Positions 23,688-31,852 of a stretch of DNA of 64,000 nucleotides are shown here, one piece after another. The notes below the pieces were generated by a model, which saw only the letters and a list, made by a program, of their open reading frames with translations, made no database searches and was not told the DNA's origin. Each line of letters opens with the position of its first letter. Position 1 is the first letter of the stretch. Source of the DNA: Duganella sp. Root336D2 (GTDB lineage: Bacteria; Pseudomonadota; Gammaproteobacteria; Burkholderiales; Burkholderiaceae_D); assembly GCF_001425005.1 (NCBI RefSeq), contig NZ_LMDB01000002.1, forward strand, positions 124,001 to 188,000, read 5' to 3'. The translations under genes were made by a program, and so were the position numbers.

Positions 23688-24453
23688 ACGCGTGCGGCTC
23701 GCCGTCGGGGCCGAGCGTATCGACTGCGTGCGCTTGCACGGCTGGCGCGGCAAGCCCGGCGAGTCGATGTCGTGCGCCCTGGCATTGCAGGACGGTGCGC
23801 CGCAGTTCGCCGAAGTGGGGGAGTGGCTGGGAAAAGCCGGCGGCCGGCTGGAAGTGGTCGTGTCGAACACGTGGGTGCGCTATGCAATCGTGCCGTGGCA
23901 GGATGCGCTGGGCAACGAAGCGCTGGCCATTGATTTCGCACGCGCCCTGTTCCAGCAGCAGTACGGCGATGCCAGCACCGGCTGGCGCGTGACGCTGACG
24001 CCTTTTTACCCGCGCCGGCCGCGCGTTGCGGTGGCGCTCGATGAACGCTGGTTTGCAGCTATCGAGGCTTTGGCCGCGCGCTGCGGCCTGCGGCTGACGG
24101 CCGTGCGGCCGTCGCTCGCCGCGGTATTGGGCCGGATCAGCCGCCAGCTGCCGCAGGATGCCTTGCTGGCCATGGTGGAGCCGCGCCGCCTGGCTATGCT
24201 GCAGCTGGCACAGGGGCAGTGGCACAGCGTGCATAACCGCATGCTGCCGGCCAACTGGGCGCTGCACCTGCCGGGATTCATCACCCAGGCGCGCGCCGCC
24301 CTCGGAGCTTTCAATACGCCGCTGTTCATCATCGCGCCGCAGCATGACCGGCCGGACTTGGGCCTGTTGCAAGGAACCTGGCTGCGTTTGCCTCCGGGTT
24401 CCCATTTCGATCCGCGCCGCGACCAGGTGCTGTCCATGTGCCTGGGAGTTTGA
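23668..24453 (+). CDS. PilM/GspL-like cytoplasmic assembly protein
   Basis: This 261-residue soluble protein has no signal peptide. Its position between the ATPase and two small bitopic proteins matches MshI/PilM or the cytoplasmic half of GspL, actin-like proteins that link the ATPase to the inner-membrane platform. Segments such as VVVSNTWVRYAIVPWQ and LDERWFAAIEALAARCGLRL resemble the GspL/PilM fold, but sequence identity to named members looks low. The assignment therefore leans on context. It overlaps gspE by 20 bases and precedes the next gene by a single base. Confidence 0.65.
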   Translation: MSLLSAERVRLAVGAERIDCVRLHGWRGKPGESMSCALALQDGAPQFAEVGEWLGKAGGRLEVVVSNTWVRYAIVPWQDALGNEALAIDFARALFQQQYGDASTGWRVTLTPFYPRRPRVAVALDERWFAAIEALAARCGLRLTAVRPSLAAVLGRISRQLPQDALLAMVEPRRLAMLQLAQGQWHSVHNRMLPANWALHLPGFITQARAALGAFNTPLFIIAPQHDRPDLGLLQGTWLRLPPGSHFDPRRDQVLSMCLGV

Positions 24454-24454
24454 G

Positions 24455-24976
24455 ATGGCCGCAGTACATCTGGATTTTGTGCGCCGCGACGGCAGCAGGG
24501 CGCTTGGCGTGGCCGTGCTGCTGGCCGGCCTGGCAGGCGCCTTGGGCGCGAGCTATGCGTACACCAGGGCCGATGCCGAACGTGCGCAGGTTGAAGGGCA
24601 GCTGTGGCGCTTGCGCGCGCCGCCGGCGCCGGTGCCGAAAGGCCTGGCGGAGTCGTTCGCCGCGGCCGATCGCCTGGCATTGCAGTTCCGCCGTCCGTGG
24701 GAGCAGTTGTTCCTGGCGCTGGAAGCCATCAGCCTGCCGGGCGTACGCCTGACGCAGATCCTGCCCCAGCCTGCGGGTGCGCACAGCCAGTTGCAGCTGT
24801 CGGGCGAGGCGGATCGGGCGGAGGACCTGTACGAGTACCTGCGCCGTCTTGCGGCCAGCGGCGAACTGCGCGACGTGCACCTGGTGCAGCAGCGCTGGGA
24901 CGAGCAGTCCCGCATCAGCCAGTTCCAGCTTGCCGCAAGCTGGGAGCAGGCGCCGCGGCCAAAGGCAGCGCCATGA
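24455..24976 (+). CDS. PilN-like inner-membrane protein
   Basis: This 173-residue bitopic protein has a short cytoplasmic N-terminus, one membrane helix (GVAVLLAGLAGALGASYAY), and a periplasmic part with a coiled segment and a ferredoxin-like domain (LPGVRLTQILPQ...LQLSGEADRAEDLYEYLRRL). This is the layout of PilN/MshJ and of the periplasmic half of GspL. It starts 1 base after the PilM-like gene and overlaps the PilO-like gene by ATGA, so the three are translationally coupled. PilM-PilN-PilO trios form the alignment subcomplex of type IV pili. Confidence 0.68.
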   Translation: MAAVHLDFVRRDGSRALGVAVLLAGLAGALGASYAYTRADAERAQVEGQLWRLRAPPAPVPKGLAESFAAADRLALQFRRPWEQLFLALEAISLPGVRLTQILPQPAGAHSQLQLSGEADRAEDLYEYLRRLAASGELRDVHLVQQRWDEQSRISQFQLAASWEQAPRPKAAP

Positions 24977-25521
24977 AGTCCTGGCTGCAATTCGGCTGGA
25001 AGCAGCTCGGGCCTGCCGGGCGCGTCGGCGCCTGGCTGCTGCTGGCTGCGGCTTTGCTGCTGGCCGGGCGCGTATTGCCGGCATGGCGCCAGGCATCGCT
25101 GCTGGCAACAGAACTCCAGGAAGCGAGCGCGAAACAACGCTCCGCCGCCCCGCCTTCCTCCGCACGGCCTTCGCTGCAGGATTTCTACCAGCACTTCCCG
25201 AAGTTCGACGTGTTGCCGGACCAGCTGGCGCAGCTGGACGCGGCCGCCGGATCGGTCCAGCTCAGGATCGGCGCTGCGCAATACCAGCTGCAGCCGGTGC
25301 CGTCGCTGGCGTTGCAGCGCTACCAGGTGGCCTTGTCCATCGGCGGCGACTACGCCAGCCTGCGCGCCTTCCTCAACATGGCGATGAATGAGGCCAGCAA
25401 CGCTACGCTGGATGAGACGCGCTTCGAGCGCGACGCCAAGGGGCAGCAGGTGACGGCTCACCTGCGCATCAGTTTTTATTACCAGGCGCCGCCGCCTGCG
25501 CCGGGGAAGGGCAGGTCATAG
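24973..25521 (+). CDS. PilO/GspM-like inner-membrane protein
   Basis: This 182-residue protein has one N-terminal membrane helix (GAWLLLAAALLLAGRVLP) and a periplasmic ferredoxin-like domain: the YQVALSIGGDYASLRAFLNMAMNE segment matches the PilO pattern in which a strand is followed by the helix YxxLxxFL. It should pair with the PilN-like protein. The ATG overlaps the previous stop. The next gene starts 3 bases after its stop codon. GspM is the equivalent part in canonical type II systems. Confidence 0.68.
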   Translation: MKSWLQFGWKQLGPAGRVGAWLLLAAALLLAGRVLPAWRQASLLATELQEASAKQRSAAPPSSARPSLQDFYQHFPKFDVLPDQLAQLDAAAGSVQLRIGAAQYQLQPVPSLALQRYQVALSIGGDYASLRAFLNMAMNEASNATLDETRFERDAKGQQVTAHLRISFYYQAPPPAPGKGRS

Positions 25522-25524
25522 CAC

Positions 25525-26088
25525 GTGGACGCAAGGACGAAAAAGATGTTGCTGGCGCTGGCCGCCGTGCTGTTGCTGTCGGTATGGAGCATATGGCAGG
25601 TGCCGGATGAAGATGAAAGCCCGACGGGCGCCCAGGCCGCCACGCAGCCGGCGGCACCGGCAAGGCCCGAGGCAGGCACAGTGCTGGTGCAGGATGAAGC
25701 GCGCGCTTCCTGGCGCGGGCACCTGCGGCCACTGGCCGGAACGCCGGTGGCGGGCGACCCGTTCCGCCTGGAGAGCGGTCCCGCCGCGGCAGAGGCGGTG
25801 CTGCCAGTGCCGCGGCAGGGAGCACGTGGCAATGCCGGCGGGGCACGCCAGGCGCGCGTGGTGGAACCGGTGCCCGAGCTGCCATTCCCGTTCGCCTATC
25901 TCGGCAAGCTGGAACGCGATGGAATGCTGGATGTCTACCTCGATAGCGGCGGCACACCCATGATCGCGCGCCCCGGCCAGGACCTGCCCGGCGGCTGGCG
26001 CTTCAACGGCATCGAAGCGGGGGCGCTGGCTTTTACCCACATTTCCTCGAACCAGAAAAAGACCTTGTCCCTGAAGGTGAACCCATGA
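25525..26088 (+). CDS. PilP/GspC-like periplasmic connector
   Basis: This 187-residue protein has an N-terminal membrane anchor (MLLALAAVLLLSVWSIW), a long Ala/Pro-rich linker and a C-terminal small beta domain: PFAYLGKLERDGMLDVYLDSGG followed by LPGGWRFNGIEAGALAFTH. This is the homology-region fold of GspC and PilP that contacts the secretin N-domains. The GTG at 25525 is taken as start; an ATG at 25546 is possible. It precedes the secretin gene with a 4-base overlap, as pilP precedes pilQ. Confidence 0.65.
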   Translation: MDARTKKMLLALAAVLLLSVWSIWQVPDEDESPTGAQAATQPAAPARPEAGTVLVQDEARASWRGHLRPLAGTPVAGDPFRLESGPAAAEAVLPVPRQGARGNAGGARQARVVEPVPELPFPFAYLGKLERDGMLDVYLDSGGTPMIARPGQDLPGGWRFNGIEAGALAFTHISSNQKKTLSLKVNP

Positions 26089-27953
26089 ATGCCATTCCAA
26101 TCCGCCTGACACTCCTGGCATGCTGCGCCTTGCTGGCCGCCTGCAGCACTTCGTCGGAACGTACCTTCGTCCACGCGCGCCAGATGCTGGCTGATGGCCG
26201 CAGCGAAGAAGCGCTCGCCAACCTGGAGCAACTGGCGCAGTCCGACGCCGCCAATGCGGAATATCGGAAGTACTGGCTGCGCCAGCGCGAGATCGCTACC
26301 GACCGCCTGCTGCGCAATGCCGCGACCCAGGCCGCCAACCAGAAATTCGACGAGGCCCAGGCCAGCTATGAAGCAGTGCTGCGCATCCAGCGTGATCATC
26401 CACGCGCCGTGCTGGGGCTGAAGACGCTGGAGCGCAGCAGGCTGCATGCAGCGCAACTGGACGATGCGGCGGCTGCGTTCCAGAAAGGCGATGCGGAACA
26501 CGCCCGTTTCCTGACCAGGCAGGTGCTGCTGGAAGCGCCGCGCGATGCGCGCGCGCGCAAGCAGCTGGCGGAACTTGATGCCGCGCGCAACCGGCAGGAC
26601 CTGGCGCCGGTCGCCATGTCGTCGGCCATGAACAAGCTGGTAAACCTGGAGTTCCGCAGCGCGCCGCTGCTGTCGATCTTCGACATGCTGGGACAGAGCA
26701 CCGGCATCAATTTCGTGTTCGACAGCGACGTCAAGCTCGATGCCCGCGCCACCATCCTGGCCCACGACACGCCGCTGATCGATGCGCTGGGCGTCCTGCT
26801 GTCCGGCAACGGCCTGGCGCGCCGCGTCCTGAACGACAATTCGATCCTGATTTACCCGGCCACTCCGAACAAGATGAAGCGGCTGGAGGCGCTGAACGTC
26901 AAGACCTTCTATCTCAATAACATCGATGCCAAGGTGGCCAGCGGCTTGATCAAGACCATCGCGCGTACGCGCGACATCCATATCGATGAAAAAATGAACT
27001 CGGTGACGATCCGCGATACGCCGGCCGCCATCGCCGTGGCTGAGAAGCTGATCGCCGCCAACGATATCGCCGATGCGGAAGTGATGCTCGAAGTCGAGGT
27101 GATGGAGGTGGCGCGCGAAAAGATGAATGACCTGGGTTTGCAATTCCCGGACACCGTCGGCCTGGCTTTACCGCTGTCGTCCGACGGTACCCAGCTGTCG
27201 CTGAACGGGCTGAAAGGCGTGGGCCTGCGCGACATGCCGCTGCGGGTCGCCGATCCCGCCCTGGTGCTGCGCATGAAGAGTACGGACGGCGATACCAACA
27301 CGCTGGCCAATCCGCGTATCCGCGTCAAGAACAAGGAGAAGGCCAAGATCCATATCGGCGATCGCGTGCCCGTGATTACCACCACCACCAACCCCGCCTC
27401 GGGCTCGATTGCCGAATCGGTCAATTATCTTGACGTCGGCCTGAAGCTGGATGTGGAGCCGCAGGTGTACGACGACAGCGAAGTGGGTATCAAGCTTAGC
27501 CTGGAAGTCAGCAACATCGTGAAGGAAGTGGCGAGCAAGACCGGCCTGCTGACCTACCAGATAGGCACGCGCACTACCAATACCGCGCTGCGCCTGAAGG
27601 ATGGCGAAACGCAGATCCTGGCGGGCTTGATCAAGCGCGACGAAATCGAGTCTGCACAGCGCGTGCCGGGCCTGGGCCAGCTGCCGGTGCTGGGCCGGCT
27701 GTTCTCTTCGCAGCGCAGCCAGCATAGCAAGACCGAGATCGTACTGCTGATTACCCCGCGCGTGCTGCGCGGACGGGAACTGCCGGCAGCGGAGGTCAGC
27801 GAGTTTGCCAGCGGTACCGAGGAAGACGTTGGGGGCGACTTGCTGCGGTTGCCGAAGCGCGATGCACGCGTCGCTTTACCTCAGCAGGGCGCCGCACCGC
27901 TCGCCACGCCGGAAACGGCCGTCGCGCAACCGGTCCCTGGCGCGCAGCAATGA
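26085..27953 (+). CDS. gspD: Outer-membrane secretin lipoprotein (GspD/PilQ/MshL family)
   Basis: This 622-residue secretin forms the outer-membrane channel of the system. The signal peptide ends in a lipobox (LLAACS), so the protein can reach the outer membrane without a separate pilotin. Residues about 25-175 are a helical TPR-like region not found in classical GspD. Then come secretin N-domains (LLSIFDMLGQSTGINFVFDS and the VASGLIKTIARTRDIHID region) and the C-terminal secretin barrel with VPGLGQLPVLGRLF and TEIVLLITPRVL. The TPR plus lipobox layout is closer to MshL-like or atypical secretins than to a standard GspD. Confidence 0.9.
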   Translation: MNAIPIRLTLLACCALLAACSTSSERTFVHARQMLADGRSEEALANLEQLAQSDAANAEYRKYWLRQREIATDRLLRNAATQAANQKFDEAQASYEAVLRIQRDHPRAVLGLKTLERSRLHAAQLDDAAAAFQKGDAEHARFLTRQVLLEAPRDARARKQLAELDAARNRQDLAPVAMSSAMNKLVNLEFRSAPLLSIFDMLGQSTGINFVFDSDVKLDARATILAHDTPLIDALGVLLSGNGLARRVLNDNSILIYPATPNKMKRLEALNVKTFYLNNIDAKVASGLIKTIARTRDIHIDEKMNSVTIRDTPAAIAVAEKLIAANDIADAEVMLEVEVMEVAREKMNDLGLQFPDTVGLALPLSSDGTQLSLNGLKGVGLRDMPLRVADPALVLRMKSTDGDTNTLANPRIRVKNKEKAKIHIGDRVPVITTTTNPASGSIAESVNYLDVGLKLDVEPQVYDDSEVGIKLSLEVSNIVKEVASKTGLLTYQIGTRTTNTALRLKDGETQILAGLIKRDEIESAQRVPGLGQLPVLGRLFSSQRSQHSKTEIVLLITPRVLRGRELPAAEVSEFASGTEEDVGGDLLRLPKRDARVALPQQGAAPLATPETAVAQPVPGAQQ

Positions 27954-28426
27954 TCCGGTACACCAGGGGCTTTACCCTGATCGAACTGCTGGTGACGCTG
28001 TCGCTGCTGGGGCTTATTGCCGGCGCCGCGATGCCGCTGACGCAGCGGCTGGCACTGCGCACGAAGGAAGCGGAGCTGCGCGACAACCTGCGCGAAATCC
28101 GTGCCGCGCTGGATGCCTACAAGCGCGCTACGGAGGAAGGCAGGATTGAAAAGAAGCTGGGCGGCAGCGGCTATCCGCCCAACCTGCAGGTGCTGGCGGC
28201 CGGCGTGCAGGACCGCACCGCGCCGGACGGCAAGCGTCTGCTGTTCCTGCGGCGGATCCCGCGCGATCCATTTTTCCCCGATCCTGGCGCGGCGCCGGAA
28301 AGCACCTGGGCGCAGCGCGCTTACGCATCGCCAACGGATGCACCGCAGGCGGGGGAGGATGTCTACGACGTGACATCCCTGAACGAGGGCCGCGGCTTGA
28401 ACGGAGTGCCGTACCGTGAATGGTAA
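27950..28426 (+). CDS. Pseudopilin (GspG/GspH-like)
   Basis: This 158-residue protein has a very short leader (MIRYTRG) and the type IV prepilin motif G-FTLIELLVTLSLLGLIAG with Glu at +5. The helix continues as KEAELRDNLREIRAALDAYKRATEEG. The globular domain is short and includes RRIPRDPFFPDP, a loop seen in GspG-like proteins. It overlaps the secretin gene by 4 bases and the next pseudopilin by 11 bases. It is probably a minor pseudopilin; its exact class (G, H or I) cannot be fixed by eye. Confidence 0.8.
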   Translation: MIRYTRGFTLIELLVTLSLLGLIAGAAMPLTQRLALRTKEAELRDNLREIRAALDAYKRATEEGRIEKKLGGSGYPPNLQVLAAGVQDRTAPDGKRLLFLRRIPRDPFFPDPGAAPESTWAQRAYASPTDAPQAGEDVYDVTSLNEGRGLNGVPYREW

Positions 28427-28841
28427 CCGGGGGCGGGGATTCAGCCTGCTTGAGCTGCTGGTTGCCATGGCCATCATGGCCACGCTGCTGAGCATCATTG
28501 CGCCGCGCTATATGGGCCATATCGAGCGTGCCAGGGAATCCGTGCTGAAGGACGACCTGGCCACCTTCCGCCGCCTGATCGACCAGTACCACAGCGACCG
28601 CGGGGCCTATCCGGATTCGCTGGACGAGCTGGTGAGCCTGCGCTACCTGCGCGAGATTCCTGTCGATCCGGTCACGGACCGGCGCGACAGCTGGCTGGTG
28701 GTGGCGCCGGCGCAGATGGCGTCTGAACTGCCGCCGGCGGCCGGGCCGGTCAATGTTGAAGCGCCGCGCGGCAATGTGGCTGATGTGCGCAGCGGGGCGG
28801 CTGGTACCGGCAGCGACGGGAGGCCGTATGCGCAGTGGTAA
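28416..28841 (+). CDS. Pseudopilin (GspG-like)
   Basis: This 141-residue protein has leader MNGNRGRG followed by FSLLELLVAMAIMATLL, a standard prepilin peptidase site with Glu at +5. The helix runs into LKDDLATFRRLIDQYHSDRGAYPDSLDELV and a loop EIPVDPVTDRRDSW, again GspG-like. The start is a GTG overlapping the previous gene by 11 bases. The C-terminal part is Ala/Pro/Gly-rich and less structured. It is the second of three pilin-like genes after the secretin. Confidence 0.8.
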   Translation: MNGNRGRGFSLLELLVAMAIMATLLSIIAPRYMGHIERARESVLKDDLATFRRLIDQYHSDRGAYPDSLDELVSLRYLREIPVDPVTDRRDSWLVVAPAQMASELPPAAGPVNVEAPRGNVADVRSGAAGTGSDGRPYAQW

Positions 28842-29349
28842 GCGGCAGCAGGGCATGGCCTATCTATGGATGCTGGGTGTGCTGGCCGTAATGATCCTGC
28901 TGCTGGGACGTGCGGTGGAAGTCGATATCACGCAAGGCGAACGCCTGCGCGAACGGCTTTTGCTGCAGGTGGGCGGCGAATACCGGCGCGCCATCGAGAG
29001 CTATGTGCAGGCGCCAGGCGGCAACGGGCAGTATCCGCGCAAGCTGGAAGACCTGCTGCAGGACCCGCGCTTTCCCGTCGCGGTACGCCATTTGCGGCGC
29101 CTGCGGCCGGACCCGGAAACGGGCGGGGAGTGGGCCCTGCTGCGCGGACCGGACGGCGCCCTGGTCGGGGTGGCCAGCAATTCGGCGCGTGCGCCGCACA
29201 AGCGTACCGGCTTCGATACCGCCGATGCGGATTTCGAAGGCAAGCCGACGCTGGCCGAATGGCGGTTTATATACCAGGCTGGCGCGCCGGCGCCTGTCCA
29301 GCCGCTGCCGGCAACGGGAAGTCCAGCAAAATCCGCAGTGGCTTTTTGA
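28828..29349 (+). CDS. Pseudopilin-like protein without Glu+5
   Basis: This 173-residue protein begins MRSGKRQQG-MAYLWMLGVLAVMILLLGRA. It has a basic leader, a possible Gly cleavage site and a hydrophobic helix, but no Glu at +5, a feature shared with the tip pseudopilin GspK. The rest includes an ERLLLQVGGEYRRAIESYV helix and the YPRKLEDLLQDPRFP motif common to pilin-like proteins. The ATG at 28828 overlaps the previous gene by 14 bases. Its last 83 bases overlap the 3' end of a convergent lipoprotein gene. It may be the tip component. Confidence 0.68.
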   Translation: MRSGKRQQGMAYLWMLGVLAVMILLLGRAVEVDITQGERLRERLLLQVGGEYRRAIESYVQAPGGNGQYPRKLEDLLQDPRFPVAVRHLRRLRPDPETGGEWALLRGPDGALVGVASNSARAPHKRTGFDTADADFEGKPTLAEWRFIYQAGAPAPVQPLPATGSPAKSAVAF

Positions 29350-29824
29350 CCACCGTCTCGCTGTGGCAGATGCCGGCCACGTCGTCCAGCCGGCATTCCT
29401 CGCCGCCGCTGCGTTCCACCACAACCCTGTAGCGGGTCAGCACGGCTTCCGCCCGCAGTCGTCCTGGCTGCGCGGGCAGGAAGCGCAGCCTGCCATCCCC
29501 CCCGCCGTCCGCCTGCAGGTGTGCAGCGGCCATGCCCTGGCCTTCCGGCCAATACAGGTCGCCATAATGGAATGCCTTGGCCATGGCCGCGGCATTCGGC
29601 GCCGACAGCGGCAGGTCGCCGTCGAAGGAAAGGTAGACCTGGCGGCCATTCTCGTCGATGTACAGGGCGCGGTAATCGACCGTGCCGGCACAGTCCTGGC
29701 CCGGCGGACATTGCAGGACCAGGGATGTTGCAGATTGCCAGAGGTGCTGCGGTCCGCTCTCGGCGGCGCAGGCGGTCAGGTTAGCGGTCAGCAGGCAAGA
29801 CAGGAGGGAGCATAGGTAGCGCAT
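29267..29824 (-). CDS. Predicted lipoprotein, unknown function
   Basis: This 185-residue protein has a signal peptide ending in a lipobox (LLTANLTACAA; lipidated Cys near residue 19). The mature part has two cysteine pairs (LQCPPGQDCAG and EECRLDDVAGICH) that may form disulfides in the envelope. No known domain was recognised. It is transcribed toward the secretion operon, and its 3' end overlaps the last pseudopilin gene by 83 bases. Its position between the secretion operon and the proteases hints at an accessory role, but nothing in the sequence proves it. Confidence 0.65.
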   Translation of the reverse strand: MRYLCSLLSCLLTANLTACAAESGPQHLWQSATSLVLQCPPGQDCAGTVDYRALYIDENGRQVYLSFDGDLPLSAPNAAAMAKAFHYGDLYWPEGQGMAAAHLQADGGGDGRLRFLPAQPGRLRAEAVLTRYRVVVERSGGEECRLDDVAGICHSETVVKKPLRILLDFPLPAAAGQAPARQPGI

Positions 29825-29864
29825 TTTGGAACATCCTTTTGCACACGATGTTAACGCAAAAAAG

Positions 29865-29895
29865 CCGGCACGGCGGGAGGGGGCCGCCGTGCCGG
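29865..29895 (-). terminator. Intrinsic terminator after the astacin-like protease gene
   Basis: A 12-bp perfect GC-rich stem, CCGGCACGGCGG / CCGCCGTGCCGG, has a 7-base loop. On the minus strand it is followed by CTTTTTTG. It lies just downstream of the minus-strand protease gene stop at 29909. Confidence 0.88.
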
Positions 29896-29908
29896 TTAAA
29901 GGGGACGA

Positions 29909-31822
29909 TTACTTGACCGGCTTGATGCCCGGCTTGGCCGACAGCATCCAGTTGCTGCCGCTGGCTGCCTGGCTGACGGCTGCACCGTCGGCATCAGCGG
30001 CGTTCAGCGCCAGGCTGCCGGCACGGGTGGCCAGCTGGTAGCCGGTAGCCGAAGCCTTGGCGCAGAACTGCTGGCTTTGCGCGGCGGTTGCGGCAGCCAG
30101 TACGACTTGCGCACCGGCGTTGCCGCCCTGGGTATCGAGCGCCAGGCGCGACGCCTTGCTGACGATCGCGTAGAAGCCATCGGCATTGCGCTGCAGGTTC
30201 CACACTTGCGCGCCGCCATCGGGCCAGACCAAGCCTGGCGCGCCGGCCATGTCGGCCGCCGGTACCAGGGATTTCTGCTGGCCTGCAGTGGCAATCAGGT
30301 AGTCGCGCGTGGTGTCGAGTACCACATCGCACTTGGCGCCCGGTGTGGTGCCGCCGCCCGTGTTACCGGATTCCACCCAGTAGGACTTGACGCCGCCCCA
30401 GATGAATGGCTTCTGTTCGGTGCAGGTGCCCGGCACGCAGGACTTGCCGTTGATGAAGTAGTTGGTGACAGCCGCGCCGTTGAAGAACACCTTGAAGGTG
30501 TAGTTCTTGCCGCCCAGGGATACCACGTCGCCGCCGCGGTATTTCACGGTCAGCTCGAACGGTTTGCCCGAAGTGCCGCCACCTGGCGTTGTGCCACCGC
30601 CGCCCGGGGTGGTGCCGCCGCCTGCGCCTTTCAGTACCGTGACCTTGACGGCCGCCGTCACGTCCTTGCCTGCGCTATTGGTCGCATGCAGCACGATATT
30701 GGCCACGCCGGAAGCGCCTGCGACCGGGGTGACGGTCACCGGGCGCTGGTTGCCAACCGCAGCGCCGACCACCAAGCCGCTGTTGGCGATCAGGGCGGTA
30801 TTGTCCGACTGGGCACTGAACTTCAGGCTGGCCAGGTCGCCGGCAGGCGCCGAAACGTCCATGGTCAGCTTGCCGCTCTTGTCCTGGTCGAAGGTCAGTT
30901 CCTTTGCGCTCAGGGCGATCTTCAGTTCCACGGTGCCTACTTCGCCAGGGTAGGTGGCGCGCAGGGCGGCGATGTCCAGCGGGCTCAGTTGCGTGCGCTG
31001 GCCCATGCGCTTCGGATCGACCGCAGGATCGACCGGTTCGATGGTCGGCTTGCCGTTGGCGGAGAAGGCCCACGACGGGTAGTGCATGACCGAGTCCAGG
31101 TCGTATGGACCGTTCAGTACCACCTGGTCCTGGCGCATCTTGGTGAACTGGCTCTGCATCGAGGACGAGATATTGTCGGTGTTGACTTTGACGTAGGTGT
31201 CGCGGTCCGGGCGCATATGTTCGTGCATCCAGCCCAGGGCGTGCATCGATTCGTGCGCCGCCACGCCGGACTTCTCGCAGCCGTCGCCGATCGAAATGGT
31301 CTGCTCGCCGCCCACCATGCCGGCGTACGACCAGCAGCCGCCGGAGGAGGTGTACTTCACATAGTTAGGTTCGTTGGTGCGCTTGACGAAGCGGATCGCG
31401 GTGGAATCAGTGATCAGCTTCATGCCGGCCGCGATGGCGTCCAGCTTCTTCTGGGTCAGCAGCGGATCCAGCGTGTAGTACAGCGTGTTGTTCGGCCAGC
31501 GGGTCGCAGTCTTATAGACGTTGTCCATCGCCACCAGTGCGCTCTGGTTGGCGGACTTCCTGGTCCAGTTCTCGACGAACAGCGGTGGAATGCCGCGCGC
31601 CTGGATGTCCTTGTGCTTGCCCAGCACGATGTCGCCCAGCATGGCGCGGTCGTCCACCACTTCATAGGTCAGTACCTGGTCGGTGCCCTGCACCATGGCG
31701 CTGGCAGTGACCGGGCGGCGCGCCTGCGTCAGTTCGGGGTTGTCGACCGGATCGGCAAAAGCCTGTCCCGCCAGCAGGGCCGCCGCAACCGCGCCGGCCA
31801 TCAATTTCAGTTCGAATTTCAT
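29909..31822 (-). CDS. Secreted astacin-like (M12A) metalloprotease with C-terminal binding domains
   Basis: This 637-residue exported zinc protease has signal peptide cleavage after AGQAFA. The catalytic domain carries the astacin signature HESMHALGWMHEHMRPDRD around residue 190 (HExxHxxGxxHExxRxDR) and the Met-turn SVMHYPSWAF. It is followed by an Ig-like/BIG-like region, a Gly/Thr/Pro linker, a short domain (GGDVVSLGGKNYTFKVFF) resembling a carbohydrate-binding module, and a C-terminal ricin-B-like lectin repeat (QVWNLQRNADGFYAIVSK). Flavastacin-type enzymes have comparable layouts. It probably degrades extracellular protein and binds polysaccharide. An AAGGAAGACACAG ribosome site precedes the ATG. 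It is a likely cargo of the adjacent secretion system. Confidence 0.9.
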   Translation of the reverse strand: MKFELKLMAGAVAAALLAGQAFADPVDNPELTQARRPVTASAMVQGTDQVLTYEVVDDRAMLGDIVLGKHKDIQARGIPPLFVENWTRKSANQSALVAMDNVYKTATRWPNNTLYYTLDPLLTQKKLDAIAAGMKLITDSTAIRFVKRTNEPNYVKYTSSGGCWSYAGMVGGEQTISIGDGCEKSGVAAHESMHALGWMHEHMRPDRDTYVKVNTDNISSSMQSQFTKMRQDQVVLNGPYDLDSVMHYPSWAFSANGKPTIEPVDPAVDPKRMGQRTQLSPLDIAALRATYPGEVGTVELKIALSAKELTFDQDKSGKLTMDVSAPAGDLASLKFSAQSDNTALIANSGLVVGAAVGNQRPVTVTPVAGASGVANIVLHATNSAGKDVTAAVKVTVLKGAGGGTTPGGGGTTPGGGTSGKPFELTVKYRGGDVVSLGGKNYTFKVFFNGAAVTNYFINGKSCVPGTCTEQKPFIWGGVKSYWVESGNTGGGTTPGAKCDVVLDTTRDYLIATAGQQKSLVPAADMAGAPGLVWPDGGAQVWNLQRNADGFYAIVSKASRLALDTQGGNAGAQVVLAAATAAQSQQFCAKASATGYQLATRAGSLALNAADADGAAVSQAASGSNWMLSAKPGIKPVK

Positions 31823-31852
31823 CTGTGTCTTCCTTGGTATTTTGTGCAGCGC

